Assembly: GCA_900660155.1 (NCBI GenBank)
Contig: CABFPE010000031.1
Span: forward strand, 187,964-251,963
DNA from: Hofstenia miamia
Taxonomy: Eukaryota; Xenacoelomorpha; Acoela; Hofsteniidae
Reading direction: 5' to 3'
DNA length: 64,000 bases
Each line of letters begins with the position of its first letter. Position 1 is the first letter of the stretch. Under the pieces are notes generated by a model. It saw only the letters and a list, made by a program, of their open reading frames with translations. It was not told the DNA's origin and ran no database searches. Positions 49,423-61,915 of this stretch are shown one piece after another. Position numbers and translations under genes: made by a program.

Positions 49423-52400
49423 TTTGACTAAACAGCTCACGCACATGAAGAAAATCAAGAGGTCGCTGTGACATTTGTTCAAATTCTGTATTAGGTAAAT
49501 AGAAAATTGCAAATAACAGAATTACAAAAGAAATATGCATAAACTACACCCACAGACTTCGACACTCGTGAGGAAACCACAATAAAATGTCTTGGGTTGT
49601 ATTACTCATCGGAATCAACACTTACTCATGCATTACGCACAAGTGGATCACGGAATGATCGGGAAAAAATGACATCTGTGAAATATATCGAAACAAAACG
49701 TTAATTTTATATCTTCCCCCAACGAATTGTAAATTGATAAGAAAATCAATTAATATCTACTTAAAATATAGCCTGTCTTAAAGGAATTTCTTGGAATTTT
49801 ACTAGGAAATAAAACATAAAATAACTTAAAAGGACAATTTAATATTTTACTGTTTTCTTATTTGAACTGAATTTTGCCAGCTAAGCAGGCAACACAAAGG
49901 TCATCATGACATGTTGTTTAATGAAAACAAAGAATTTACTATTGTTTACATAAGAAAAGACACACCCTTGAGGTCCATATATTGCATGTAATGAAGCTTT
50001 TTAATAGTATGCGGATAGAACTGTTTCGGCCTCTAATATGAACACGAGGCTCAAATAAATAAATAGTTGAATATTTTGAGAACATGGCAAGCTTCATGTC
50101 TGGTGTTTGCAAGGAACTAAATATTTTTAAGAAATATGATGTATTGTCACAAAGGAATTACAGAAAGAGAGCTTTATAGGCCGCAAATAGGAAAATGCTG
50201 CATTAACCCTAACCCTAGCCATGCATTAAGTAACTGAAACCTGAGAAAGCACACTACGCTGAATCAAACAAATAATCATTAGGTTTGAGTGAGTAAACAG
50301 GAGTGAATATGAAAAGCATGGAGCTAGTTTTTGAAATACTGTTAAGGACAATGAGCCTCGAATTAAAAACAAATCAAGAAGTTTTTCTTAAAGGCCCAAA
50401 CGAGCCTAGAAACATATCACGTCTATCACTGATGCAAATTGAGAAATTCTCAATGAACTTGCCCAAAATAACAGGATATGAACTCATCAGTAAATGACTA
50501 TCATGCTAACGAAATGTAGTTGTACTAATGTGAAAAAGCCTCTGATATTAGTTGATTAAGATTAAGAAATATCTATCTTTGATCCATGAAGATAAAGTAA
50601 TCAAAGTCAAGTAGGGTTTAACATTCCAAAATTTGCAACAAAAAAATTTAAAGTTTGATTTCATTCAGTTTATCATACAATAACAGAAGAGCCTCCTCCA
50701 CTCTCATATAAATTTAATACAGCAATTTATGATTAATATTAATAGCACAAATATTTTCCATACTTCCGAATATCAATTGAAAATTTCCATGGGAAATCTC
50801 CACATAAATTCCATTCCTACCTAGCAGATCTTTGCACTTAGCAGTTAAAGTAGCCTTAAAAACTGATGTCGGATTTCACAATCTATTATGTTGAAAGACT
50901 TTCAATCGAAAGTAAGCGTCTCATTTGTTGAAAATGAATCGAAAAATATCGGATCTACTATACAGGGTTTTTTAAAAAATACTTAGAACTGCACACTTTA
51001 GTATTCCTTGGTGTTATGGTTTTTAACATTAGATATCACTCTCACTACCTAGTAATCAAAATTTAACCTATAAAAATCGAAATATAAAATCACATTGCCT
51101 GGACAATCAAAGTTATGATAAGCAAAATTAGAAAAAGCTATAACCCTAAATTTGAAAATATATTTATGCCGAAAATTGTAAACCATACATGAACTGATTG
51201 GCACTATCCCCATATTGTTATATTGTAAGCATTGTGTTGATACTGGGAGAGGTGGGGACATATCCGTTCCTCTTTTTCTTGAATGTAGGTGGAGGGGGGA
51301 AGTTTTTATAATTTCCATCAGCCCCCTCGTTTTTCCTTAGAATAAACGCTCTTGGCGTCGATACAACTATGGGTCTTGTTCATTGCTTGATATACACAGA
51401 TCAAAAGGAATAGTTACATGTAAATTCTATAATACGTAGAATTGTGAGGCTGTTAATCCAATCAGCATTGTAATAATGCATTTTTATCAGATTAATTTAT
51501 GGTGACTCCTACTGACATAAATTGCTAAAGCAGGTGCTGAAACAAGCGAAATAAATTAATTGTCGATTCAAATAAAGCATATAAAATTTAGGCAATAAAC
51601 GCTAATCGATTTAAATTCGCTAAATTGCCTTCTTCGAAAGCTGAATAACGTCTATGTGGTAAAAAATTGAAATAGTTAAAGATTAAACAAGGAAAACAGT
51701 ATTTATATAACTGAACTGGTAATTCCTTCGAAATCAAATTATAAATATTGGAGAAAGTCCATCAAACACATCTTTTGTCAACGAAGTGTAATTGCCTCAA
51801 AATTTATAAGATAATTCTAAAGAAATATTCTATAGTGTTTCCTCGATTTTCAAATGAATTTGGTTAAATCTAAATTTTGGAAATTCAAATCACACATTGG
51901 AATTATAATATACGCTGTAATATGCCAGTATTTCAATAAATATTTTCCAAACAATCAATGTTTGATTCAACTAATATCTTTTACTTTTAAATATTTAAGT
52001 GCATGTTTTAAAAAACAATTGAAATATATTCTTTCAACTGCCTACGATGCAATGGAGAAATACGCTTTGCTTGTATTTTAAAATCTCAATTTGATAGAGC
52101 TTCTAGATTTTAAAGATAACTAAATGAATTCGTCTCGATGAAATTAATATTCGAATGTGACTGGTTGGATATACAACACAAGATGTTTGCTAACTAGTAT
52201 GTAAGAAAAACAAGTGCAATTTAAAAAAATCTCAAAACTGGCAAGATATTTATAGAAGTCAATAACAATAACATGTGCAGAAACTATAAACAAGAAAAAA
52301 CAAATATACATGAGTATCCCATGATTGTAATCTATAATGTCAACGTGATATTTTATTTCAAATTACCTAATTGCGTAGTTCATATATTGATGGAAGACCA

Positions 52401-52554
52401 CCTCACCCGCGCTCTTCACAACATATAAAATGGATTTTGTACATTGTGAATTAAAATTGAGTTTTTCTTAGCAATTTGCAAGGTTCAACTTAACTCATCA
52501 TGTACATGGTACAATCTAAAGCTAGAACACATGACTTAAGAAAGCCTTACTTAC

Positions 52555-52951
52555 CTTGAACAGTTCGTTTGAAGAATGCCTTGCAGGCTTCACAAGAAGC
52601 AATTCCATAGTGAAATCCTGAAGCACTGTCTCCACAAACAAGACAAATCTTCTCGTTGGTAGTTGTGATTTGTGCAGCGAGTTGAAGAACTGTAGCAACG
52701 CTTGTTTTCTCACTGGGACTGTTAACAGAGTCTTTCGTGGGGCTGCCCCCTCGTGATGTGTTAAAAGATGGGTAACTGTGATCGTCATACCCTCTGGGCT
52801 GTTTGGGCTGAAAGTGATAGACAAGCTCTGGATCATGTTCTGATTCAGACGATGGGCTGGATAATGACATGCTGTCCATGGCTTCTGCCGGGTCGCTTCT
52901 CTTCTGTGAAGCTGCATTCGCCGCCATCATGTTCAGACGCAAGGATGACAT
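52555..52951 (-). CDS. ERR: estrogen-related receptor (NR3B), exon 1: N-terminal domain and first zinc finger
   Basis: This is the first coding exon of an orphan nuclear receptor, a nuclear transcription factor that in known animals binds extended AGGTCA half-sites and controls energy metabolism without a known natural ligand. It encodes residues 1-132. Residues 1-100 are a Ser/Pro-rich activation region with no known fold. The first zinc finger uses Cys103, Cys106, Cys120 and Cys123. The P-box CEACKA (120-125) is diagnostic of ERR, since estrogen receptors have CEGCKA. The exon ends in CAAG before GTAAGTAAG (phase 1). The start at 52951 is supported by an in-frame TAG at 52978-52976. That ATG has a weak context; in-frame ATGs at residues 8 and 9 (A at -3, G at +4 for the second) may be used by leaky scanning. 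The next exon lies 27.6 kb away. Confidence 0.95.
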
Positions 52952-53200
52952 TAGAAAATTGGACTCTGCTTTGCACTACTTGGTCTAAAAGCAAGCCTGA
53001 TTTTAAAGAGTGTTTAAACAAGCCCTCATCAAATGAGTAAGTGCTATAATGCCAAACGCATCGATGCTTGTTGGCAGTGTGATATATATGCAACCGCTGA
53101 CAAGTGATAACGATGCGTGCACAGTATAAACCGCCAACGACAAGAATGGGAGAATGTAAGAGCGGCGCTGGGGAAACTATGACGTCACACGCGTCGCGTC
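52952..53200 (-). promoter_or_regulatory. probable ERR 5' leader and promoter region
   Basis: DNA immediately upstream of the ERR start is richer in G+C and CpG than its surroundings, most clearly at 53095-53210. On the minus strand a TATA-like CATATATATC (53090-53081) lies about 130 bp before the ATG, and a full CRE lies further upstream at 53187-53180. The transcription start is not visible and a separate upstream non-coding exon cannot be excluded. Open frames here on either strand look like by-products of composition. Confidence 0.45.
53180..53187. promoter_or_regulatory. full CRE palindrome TGACGTCA upstream of ERR
   Basis: An exact cAMP-response element lies about 230 bp upstream of the ERR start codon, beside CpG-rich ACGCGTCGCGTCG. 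The position is suitable for CREB/ATF-type control. Function is inferred from sequence and position only. Confidence 0.5.
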
Positions 53201-55980
53201 GTTTGCTAGTAATTATTGCAAGAACAAAAACTGGATAATGATAGAATATAAAAAGCTCTATTATTTCATCAAAATTATCGATTTTCATATTCTACATGTG
53301 TCTTAAACAGAAACGATTTCAAAATCTATGCAACATAAGAAATTTCAAATAACTATTTTATATATTTTATAATCATTACTTTCTCCTCATATTTACATGT
53401 AGGATCTCTTGAAATACTGATTTTTCATATGAATATGTTTGTATCATAACTTTGATTGATAATTGGATTTCGAAATTCATACAGCATTTATTATTCCGTT
53501 CGGATACAACGACTTTAATGGACCCAGACATTAATATCACAAATTTTAATGTCGCAGTCTGCCACACTATGCATTAAACAATGAGTCTTCGAGGCAAAAT
53601 TGCCCTTCCTTTGATAAAATTTACACAAATACATGTTATGTATCAACATTTCAAAAATTCTTATAGAATTTTGGCGTATTTTACGTCATCTTAGTTATGT
53701 ATATACAGAACTTAAATTGTATTAACTGTCATGCACATGCGCTACACTATACGTACCATATGCCAGTACGAGGACGTGGCTATGTAACTGAAATACTTCA
53801 ATTGCAGTTGCAGAATTGGCACAAGTGCATGATTTTAATTCTGATTCAAACGTTTTCGTGTTAAGAAATTAGAAAGGTGGCCATCTTGCGGAACATTTAC
53901 TCATTGCCTACTTAACAAGTAAAAACATGCAAAAAGTGTTTTTGGGTTAACTATGAAATGGTATTAAAATCATATCAACTTAGTCGTGTAATTTGTAGGT
54001 AGACAAACACACAGGCACTTCAAAGTTCTTTTAAATTCATCAAATATTTGGCTTTTCCAATTTTTTTCTGGTTACACTCACTGGACATACATTGCACACG
54101 TAATTTTAGCTGTTTCCCATTTATCATTGAAGTGCCCGTTTCAAATTATATCGCACACACATTTATTTATTGTGTTACGTGTAAACAATTCATTGGATTT
54201 TTTTATTACCAAAGTAGATGTCTATCAAATCAATTTTTAACATTCAAAATTATATTTGAAACAAAGGCCACTGTTTGTGTTGAAAATATAGAAAAAACTG
54301 TTTCATATTTTTTACATAAAATTTACAATTTAAATTTTCGCAAGTAAAAGAGTGAGACTGAATAAACTTGTATATCTCAAAAATATATACCAAGTTCGCA
54401 TACTATATCATCATAACTGCTATGAAAAAAGCATTTCAAGGTATTTATCACTTAAGTTTTATCTGCGCCCAAGTGTTTTTAATCGAAAGAATACTCTACA
54501 AGAACCTAAGGAAAATCGTTGAAAAGAGAATTGTGCTTCCCACTAAAATGTATTTAATTAGAGATGAAAGCAACGTGTGCTTCAGTTCTGTCAATCACTA
54601 GACGTCACTTTTTTCAAAAAATTATTCAACCAATTAAACAACAGATAATTCCATTTATGTCCAAAAATTTAATCGGCCGAAACATTTAAAATAAATTGCG
54701 AAAATCTGAAATTACCATTTTAAGAAACAACTCAGGCGAATCTTGAAAATCATTAGACATTTATCATGTTAGTAAATAGGTGTTTATATCAAAAGCAAAT
54801 ATAAACATTTATCTGTTTTTAGTAACTGAGCATCAACTGAAGAATACATTTTCCAACTGATTTGGACTTTCTTAAAACGTAGATTCTTGAAAATGATTTA
54901 TAAACGTTTATAACTAATGAACTATTCGAGATATAATATCTCAAAAAGCCACGTGATAGAAGAGTGCCCTCTTTCATTTACATTTTAAAACCTGACTTTG
55001 CGCAGCTTAAGATGAAACTTCTTTTCAAATATTTTTTACATTTTTGCAAAAAATCAAAGCGTTAACATTTATTCAAAGTTTTCTAAGATTGTAACTCTGG
55101 TTTTTATGGCATAAAATCCGTTGATAAAAAACAATAATTGTGATTTTTGAGAAAAACATGATAAATCTTTAGACTGAGCATACCTTCTTATGTATTGGAG
55201 TTGAAAAGTAAAATGCAAATGCATATTGACTACTATATCCTAATGCCGTTGGTTTATGGCAAAACTACAACATTGCAAACCAGTCTTCAAATTAAATTCA
55301 CGTTGCAACTGTTCGTATATGTCAGTTCGGATTTATTGAGTAATTTTGCAACAAGCAGTTTAAATTTACATTAAAGTGAATCAAATATTACTGAAATGTA
55401 GTCGCAGGTTTTGCATGTAAACAATTCGAAGTGTTGATGTTTTATTTGTTAGCGAGCTATATAATGGCTCTAAGGTGACGAACCTGCGGCCCGCATGTGG
55501 CGCGCCAAAGAATTTTGTACGGCCCGCAAACGATTTTACAATAGTTCATGCATGGCAACTGCAAATTATTAAGAACCGTTCACTACTCTGTGATTATCGT
55601 GATTAATATAAATGAAGAGTCAATAGTGAAAATAACAACAGCTAAATTAATGAAAACAGTAACACTTTCAATAATTCCATTGTAATTATAAAACTTTTCT
55701 TTGCTACTAGCAGTTCATTCTATTACATTTATGTATGAAAGTTGGGAGCGGATGAACTTTTAGACTATTTTAAGAGCTGAAACAATTAGTAGCAGTAAAC
55801 CAGACAAGATCATACTGTGTCATGTCCACAACACGCAGCCCTGGTTGAATGTGTTTATGAGCCTGCTATTGCAAAGGGGACTCAACAATGCTAGACAAAA
55901 GCGAGAAATTATAGAGTTTAGGAACTTGAAGAAGTGTCCTTTGATTGAGCTGGAAGATGAAAAGACATAATCCAACATGC

Positions 55981-56050
55981 AATATGCTTTGGAGTGTTCA
56001 AGACTTTTGGAAAGTAATATGCTTTGGAGTGTTCAAGACTTTTGGAAAGT
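55981..56050. repeat. exact 35-bp tandem duplication inside the hAT element
   Basis: The 35-bp unit beginning AATATGCTTTGGAGTG occurs twice in direct succession without a mismatch, indicating a recent duplication within the old transposase remains. Confidence 0.95.
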
Positions 56051-56585
56051 AATAATGCTAAATTTCAAGATATCAAAAGCAAACGACTTGAGCTTGATAT
56101 TTTTTCTATTCCCTTCAATGTTACACCTGCTTCTGCATCCTCTGAGTTACAACTTGAACTCATAAAACTACAGAGTGATGACACTCTAAAAGTAATGTAT
56201 CAGAACAAGCCGTTGTTTGAATTTTAACGTGCATGTTTATCAAAAGAAGTTTTCAAACCTGAGAGCTCATGCTCTCAGATGGTCATCTGTTTTCGGCAGC
56301 ACCTACTTATGTGAACAGTTCTTTTCGAAAATGAACAGTACAAAAAGTTGTTATAGATTGAAGCTGACAAAAAAAACTAAGCATGCAGCTGAGAGTTGCC
56401 ACTTCGTCAGTTCGACCTAATATGGAACGTTTAGTGAAGCAAAAGCAAAAAATATTTCAAAAATCCCACAAATCAAAGAATGTTTCTATATTTTTGTATT
56501 ATTTTGTACTTCAATCGCGATTAGATAACTTTAACTGTATGGCTATTATTGCTTTTTGTTTGATAAATTATCCTTAATTAATAAT

Positions 56586-56605
56586 TATATATATATATAT
56601 ATATT
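56586..56605. repeat. short TA microsatellite
   Basis: A 20-bp TA run in the tail of the hAT element. Confidence 0.9.
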
Positions 56606-59600
56606 AGTATGGTTTACAAGTTGTGCGGATCGCTGACTGAAGTGCAACTAACAAAGTGGCCCGCGAAAGCGAATGGGTTCGTCACCCCTGACTTAGATGT
56701 TTAGTAAATAAATCGGCACAGATTTTAAAAAACTGCCAGAAAAAGTAGAGTTCATCTTAATACTGTGCAATCGATTTGTTGAAACAATATTGCACAGGTG
56801 TTAAAAGTATCCCAGCCAGATTAGGGTTAAATCATAAATTATTTGAGTTGAAAACGCACGAGACAGCCCAACTCCAAGAAAAAATCACTCGAATTTATAA
56901 GAATAAATTGTAAATAATATAAGGCTAGTGTAAAAAGCCATTTCAATTGAGAATTGAATGGCTTATCAAGTTCAAACATTTACTTACTATGCATCATAAA
57001 TTTTGAATGGCAATTTTTTTCATATTGATGTCGATATGAAACTTAAGTTTTTTTGTTTTTTTGAGACATGACAATCTTATGCTGATTCGATTCTCTGTTA
57101 CTTGGCTTAAAAATGTTACAAAATCATTTTGATGTTAACACTACCTTACTCGAGCTCAAGTTCTTCTTGAATTAGTCGGTAGGAGTTAAATGATTTTTTT
57201 CAATATTACGAGTTTTTCACGCATAGCCGTTTAGAGCAAGCGATAACACAAGGTTGAATCTATTCTTCTAGTTTGTTTCCTAGTGATAAAGAAACTAAGT
57301 ATGAAAATATTTTCTGTTTACAATTGGAATCGTTTTCACTTCCACATTTTTCTTATCGAGTCGTGTGAATTCATTTTTTAAAATATACACTTGCTCGATA
57401 TTGTGTTTCTCAAATTCAAATTATGCAATTACTGTAGCTTTCAAGCAATGTCTGAAACAGAAAATTGTAAATCAACAATTAGCAAACAATTTGTCGATTT
57501 AGTCTGAATTTATTTCAGGTGATCAGATGATTATACAACTTGATAGGTCGTGAAGTTCACTACTCTGTGCCTGATATCTCAACTATTACATGGTATATTT
57601 AATATAAAAATTAATGCACCATTAACTAATGGCAATGGCAAATACGTAGCAAATGTAAATATGGTATTCTTCGTACTAGGATTTTTACAGATTTATGTTG
57701 AAATCTGTTGTACATGTACATTTCTCCTAATAGGGACCCCTACATAGAATGCTCCATGGAAGCTGCGGCGAATACAATAATTTTCTTTGCACGAAGTGAA
57801 TTATATTTTCAATAGTAATCAATGCTTCAACGTATTTTCCTTAATTCGTCAAAACGCACGCAAAATAAAATATAAAGATTGGTTCCAGATCCATTCAGCA
57901 TAATTATATTTATTCGCAGTCCCGCCCTATTATATTCTGCTCCCATGACAATGAAATTTTGCGCAAAATTATATCAAAAATTCGTAAGTTTCATTTTCCT
58001 CAGTAATTATAATAGTTCCAATGAAAAACTGGGTTCGATAATAAAGAGACCAGCAAATCCTATGGGACTAGATAGTTCCACAGAACACAAATTTCCTAAT
58101 ATAAATGTAGTTACTGTTTCCTTTGATATAAATTCAACATTTAAAAAAATTAAGCAAATCAACTTACATGTATGTAGAAAAAGTCAATGCGGAAATTCAA
58201 TTTTCATTTTAATCTAAGTAATGCTATAAATATGATTGAAATGCCAAAAAATTTCATGTCTTTTTGCCAAAACGTTATTTTCATAACAGAAGTCTGTTTA
58301 CTCAACACTTTATTTGCACAGTAACACATAGTTCAGAAAAACAATGAATTACATCATACCAAATTATTTTGACAAATTTATAACAATACGGATAAACTTA
58401 GTAAACACTGGAAAAAATTTCTACCGATTTGCTGTAAAAAAATCATTCAAAAAAAAATTGTATAGTCAAATACACATTGGATAATAAACCAACCTCTTAA
58501 TAGCTTTATATAACGCTGCAATGAAATTTTATTTAAAGACATAAATTGAATAAATATTTGACTGTGAATTTTATATAATCAAACATACCTCTATTTTCAG
58601 AATTACAAATGAAATTTTGTGGGAATCTCATACAATTACTGTAGCTTTGTCGAAGGAATTTGGTGGGAATCCCTTACGCTTTTGCTCCAATGGGACACAA
58701 ATTTTCCTCTAATAAATAAAGCTGATATTCCTAGAAATGAGAAGTAGAGACTTTCAAAACAAAGCAAAATTCCAAAAAAAAAATATTTCAATAAACAGAC
58801 CCAGATAATTTAATTTTAAAAAACATTACACTAATTATATTAAAGCTTTATTAATTCAGTTAGGATTGAGTGGAGATATTGGGTTTGATTTAACAGGAGA
58901 AATAGTATTCCTTATTTCAAGTAATAATTTCATGACGTAGCTGATTTTTAAAAACTTTTGGCTAATTTTCATGCTGTCATGATCCGCAATTGCCGTTTAT
59001 TTTTTACTTGCTGTACAAGAAATGCAATATGTAACTTTCAAGTACAGACTTTTGCAAGCACATCAATCAACATAGAAATTTGAAGTGCAATTGTTCATAG
59101 CTATACTCTTAGACGTCCTGCAGGCTAACAGTAAGAAATCGCGCTGAATGATTTGGCAAGTTTCAATCTCTTGCAATGATATAGTAGAAAATATGAGAAT
59201 TATGAAACATCTTTCAATTATATGACTATAATTTACATAGCAAAACTTTGGAATACATTTATTCGTAGCTAAGATAAAGTCAGGACGAGTAGATATTTTT
59301 TGGAACTGATTGTGAGATTTTCGTTATTAATAGTAAAGATCTATGGTTATTTTGATATACCGAAACGCCTGTGATAGACGTTTGGCTAATGCTGACTCCA
59401 GGCTAAAAAAAACATTTGGACTTAAAGTAACTAATATTGACAGAAGATTTTTCTTGTAAATTTCGTATGCAAGTGAAAAAAAAATTTACTGGAAGGTTGT
59501 AAACTTTTCCGAAATATTTAGGTGACAGCAGAGTAAAAGAAAATTATGATAAACGCAGTATCAAAAGCCCGGTAAAGAATAATAAAATTAGATGTTAATA

Positions 59601-60162
59601 GTAATCTAAAATTATGAATTTGATTTATAATAACAAATTTGTATTGGGAAGATTCGAATGGGGCTCAGCTCTAAGAAAACGTTATTTCAAGGCTTTTTTA
59701 TATTCATGCTATATAATGTTCTTATAAAAACAAAATAAAATATATATTTAGATAACACTAACATAATTTGTTCTGGCTAAGGTTAAGATCAATTTATCAT
59801 TTCGCTTGTACTTCTCGCTTGGCGGTTCGCAAAACTCAAGAAAGTTCATAACTGATAAGCATACTATAACTCATTGATACACAATTTAATACACCTGATC
59901 AATGTCCTGATCCGGAAATCCAAAGAAAGGCCAAGGAATGTTTACATTTTGGATATTTTGTTATCGGTAGTCATTTGATAAATAAAGCAGAAATTTTTCA
60001 CATACTCGACAAGGTCGCCCATTTCAATATTCTAACATATAATTATTGATTATAAGTATCGATTATTCTTAGAAAGTTTACTAAACTTAAATTAAAAATT
60101 AGAAAAATTTCTAAATTCATAGTAAACAAAATAACTAAACATTTATGACACAGGCAACAATA

Positions 60163-60518
60163 GGTTTGTGGGACCAGTTTTATTTGGTCTCAATCTGTTC
60201 ATTCCTGGCCAAGAAAAGTAAATTTTGGTGTCGGTAGTCTTGAATTTTGCTACCACATATACATTATTTAATTGAACGCGAAAATAAATCTAAGTATAAC
60301 AAAATTATTATAAATTGCATTATTTTTTAACTAAATGAAATGCTTAATGTTTAATATACTAGGGTGAGAATTCTTGATATTATGCACATATAGGTATATG
60401 ATCCCGAAAAATTTATTTCCGGTCTCATCCAGTAGCTGGTCCCAAAGTTATAATTTGGTCTCACTATCTAGTCCCAGTGACGGCGGGACCAGATACGGGA
60501 TTGGGACCAGAACTCTAA
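60163..60518. mobile_element. hAT-like candidate with GGTCCC/GGGACC arrays
   Basis: GGGACCAG, GGTCTCA and GGTCCC motifs cluster at 60168-60215 and, densely and in both orientations, at 60420-60515. The right end, reverse-complemented, reads TAGAGTTCTGGTCCC. A possible left partner, TGAGAATTCTTG, lies at 60365, so the element may be only 60361-60518. No target duplication is seen. Confidence 0.35.
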
Positions 60519-61380
60519 TGACAACCGCATCGCTGAAACTAAATTCTTGGGATGAACGCATTCAAGATTTAGGAAAGGGTAGTGCGCTACAAAGATGTAT
60601 CTGAAGAAGCCATTTCTTTAATCCCCTATTATTGATTAGTTTTAACATTAAACATTCTAACTTTCTTAGCATGTTAATGAAAGACGAAATTGTGATTTCG
60701 AAATAATGCTTACAATATTTTAAAAACTATCACTAAAACATCGTTAAATATAAAAACCTTCCGTACAAATTCCTCATTGGGTGCCCCTCTTCTCCTAAAT
60801 TAAATAGTTCAGGAGCACTACCAGCCATTACGATCTCATTTTTGCGTTGCTTCATGCTTCATAAAACACAATATCTAGCAAGTTTTGCTTAAATCATTGT
60901 CACACCTCGATTAGTAAACAGATTAATTGCTAACAACTCAAATTGTGCATTAACCTTTTAGAAAGCACTGATACTCTGTGTTGATATAGTAGCAATTCGG
61001 TAGCATTTGATACTATAAAATTTCAACGAGAATTCCGCTACTTGTTTACTTAAAATTCATTGGATGCACCAAGCTAAAAATAGAAAAGCAGATAAGACAA
61101 GCAAACATTTCCATATTCTTAATTAAAATGTAATTTTATGCATAATCGGCAATTAAGCAATGCACAGAATAATTACAATTTTGTGTTGAAAAACGTAATG
61201 CTATTTTATAAAGGAGCATTCCCAAAGTCCAATTCAAATAACACGACGATCATATCATCATTTTACAACGATGCTTGGCTTTGGAATGCCAAATTTAAGT
61301 TGTTCAAAAATACAAGATAGAACTTTATGCACCTATTATATATATTGCGAAAAAATCTTTAAAGATTCATATCAGTGTAT

Positions 61381-61669
61381 GGACCAGGTACTTGATACTC
61401 GAGTATTGCAATAAGTAAAGAAATAGCTGATACTTGCACTTACCAGAAATATTTTAGTAAGCAGGCCTAAACTTTAAGCCCATCTAGAGTGAAAGTAAAT
61501 CCGAAGACTACTGAAAATCTCCGGTTTGCTTGATATAAAAGGAATGATTATTGATGTCGATGATATTATGAAACTACTTTAAATATTAGATAACACGCAC
61601 TTGGAAAAATTGTTCAAGCATTTGACTCCACTCGATAATTGGTAAATGCGATACTTATCAATGCCCTAG
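61381..61669. mobile_element. hAT-like candidate with GATACT motifs
   Basis: The left end contains GGTACTTGATACTCGAGTA and a second GATACTTGCACTTACC. The right end, reverse-complemented, contains TAGGGCATTGATAAGTATCG. The terminal match is short and no target duplication was found, so this is tentative. Confidence 0.28.
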
Positions 61670-61903
61670 TTGATATTCCAATTCCTGTACATGAGCATGG
61701 AATATTTTACTTATGCGTAATATTAACCTGAAAAATTAATTAAAATTTAGAACATATCTGAAAATTGTCCGGAAAGACTTCAATTTTGATGTCTTCAGCT
61801 AATACTATGCAAATAAAACTTAAATGACGCCTCAAAAATAATATCTGCTGATCAAATTTTTATCAATAATACATTATTTAATATAACGGTGTGATATTCT
61901 CAG

Positions 61904-61915
61904 TATATATATATA
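61904..61915. repeat. very short TA tract
   Basis: A 12-bp TA run. Confidence 0.7.

Larger units (their letters stand above)
24943..52554 (-). other. ERR coding intron 1 (27.6 kb)
   Basis: The intron is bounded by GTAAGTAAG at 52554 and TTTAG ending at 24943. It lies between the two zinc-finger exons and carries the densest set of inverted-repeat elements in the window, including a nested pair at 42257-43702 and a mariner-like element at 48149-48679. It also holds a local duplication near 35.6-35.9 kb and an assembly gap. I found no further exon of ERR, no RNA gene and no other convincing protein gene. The unlisted stretches (for example 28.0-30.5, 36.5-42.2 and 49.5-52.5 kb) show nothing definite. 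Confidence 0.85.
55470..56690 (+). mobile_element. broken hAT element with C-terminal transposase remains
   Basis: The right end, reverse-complemented, reads CAGGGGTGACGAACCCATTC. The left end reads CTAAGGTGACGAACC, an imperfect inverted repeat starting near 55470. Transposase fragments lie in three frames. ELDIFSIPFNVTP and LQLELIKLQSDD are at about 56085-56190. FSNLRAHALRWSSVFGSTYL with CEQFFSKMN, the hAT C-terminal dimerisation domain, is at about 56250-56345. QLRVATSSVRPNMERLVKQK is at about 56386-56445. At least two frameshifts separate them. A tandem 35-bp duplication (55981-56050) adds another disruption, because 35 is not a multiple of three. The flanking 8-mers do not match. The protein is closest to the ZBED/GTF2IRD2-like hAT group. 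Confidence 0.82.

Noticed and set aside
50203-50220. Telomere-like TTAACCCTAACCCTAGCC
   Set aside because: Only two full units are present, far too few to call an interstitial telomeric repeat.
52768-53288. Open frames of 90 and 147 codons overlapping the first ERR exon and its upstream region
   Set aside because: They are out-of-frame readings of the real exon and its leader.
57879-58217. A 112-codon plus-strand open frame
   Set aside because: It has no recognisable domain, no conserved motif and no splice or promoter context.
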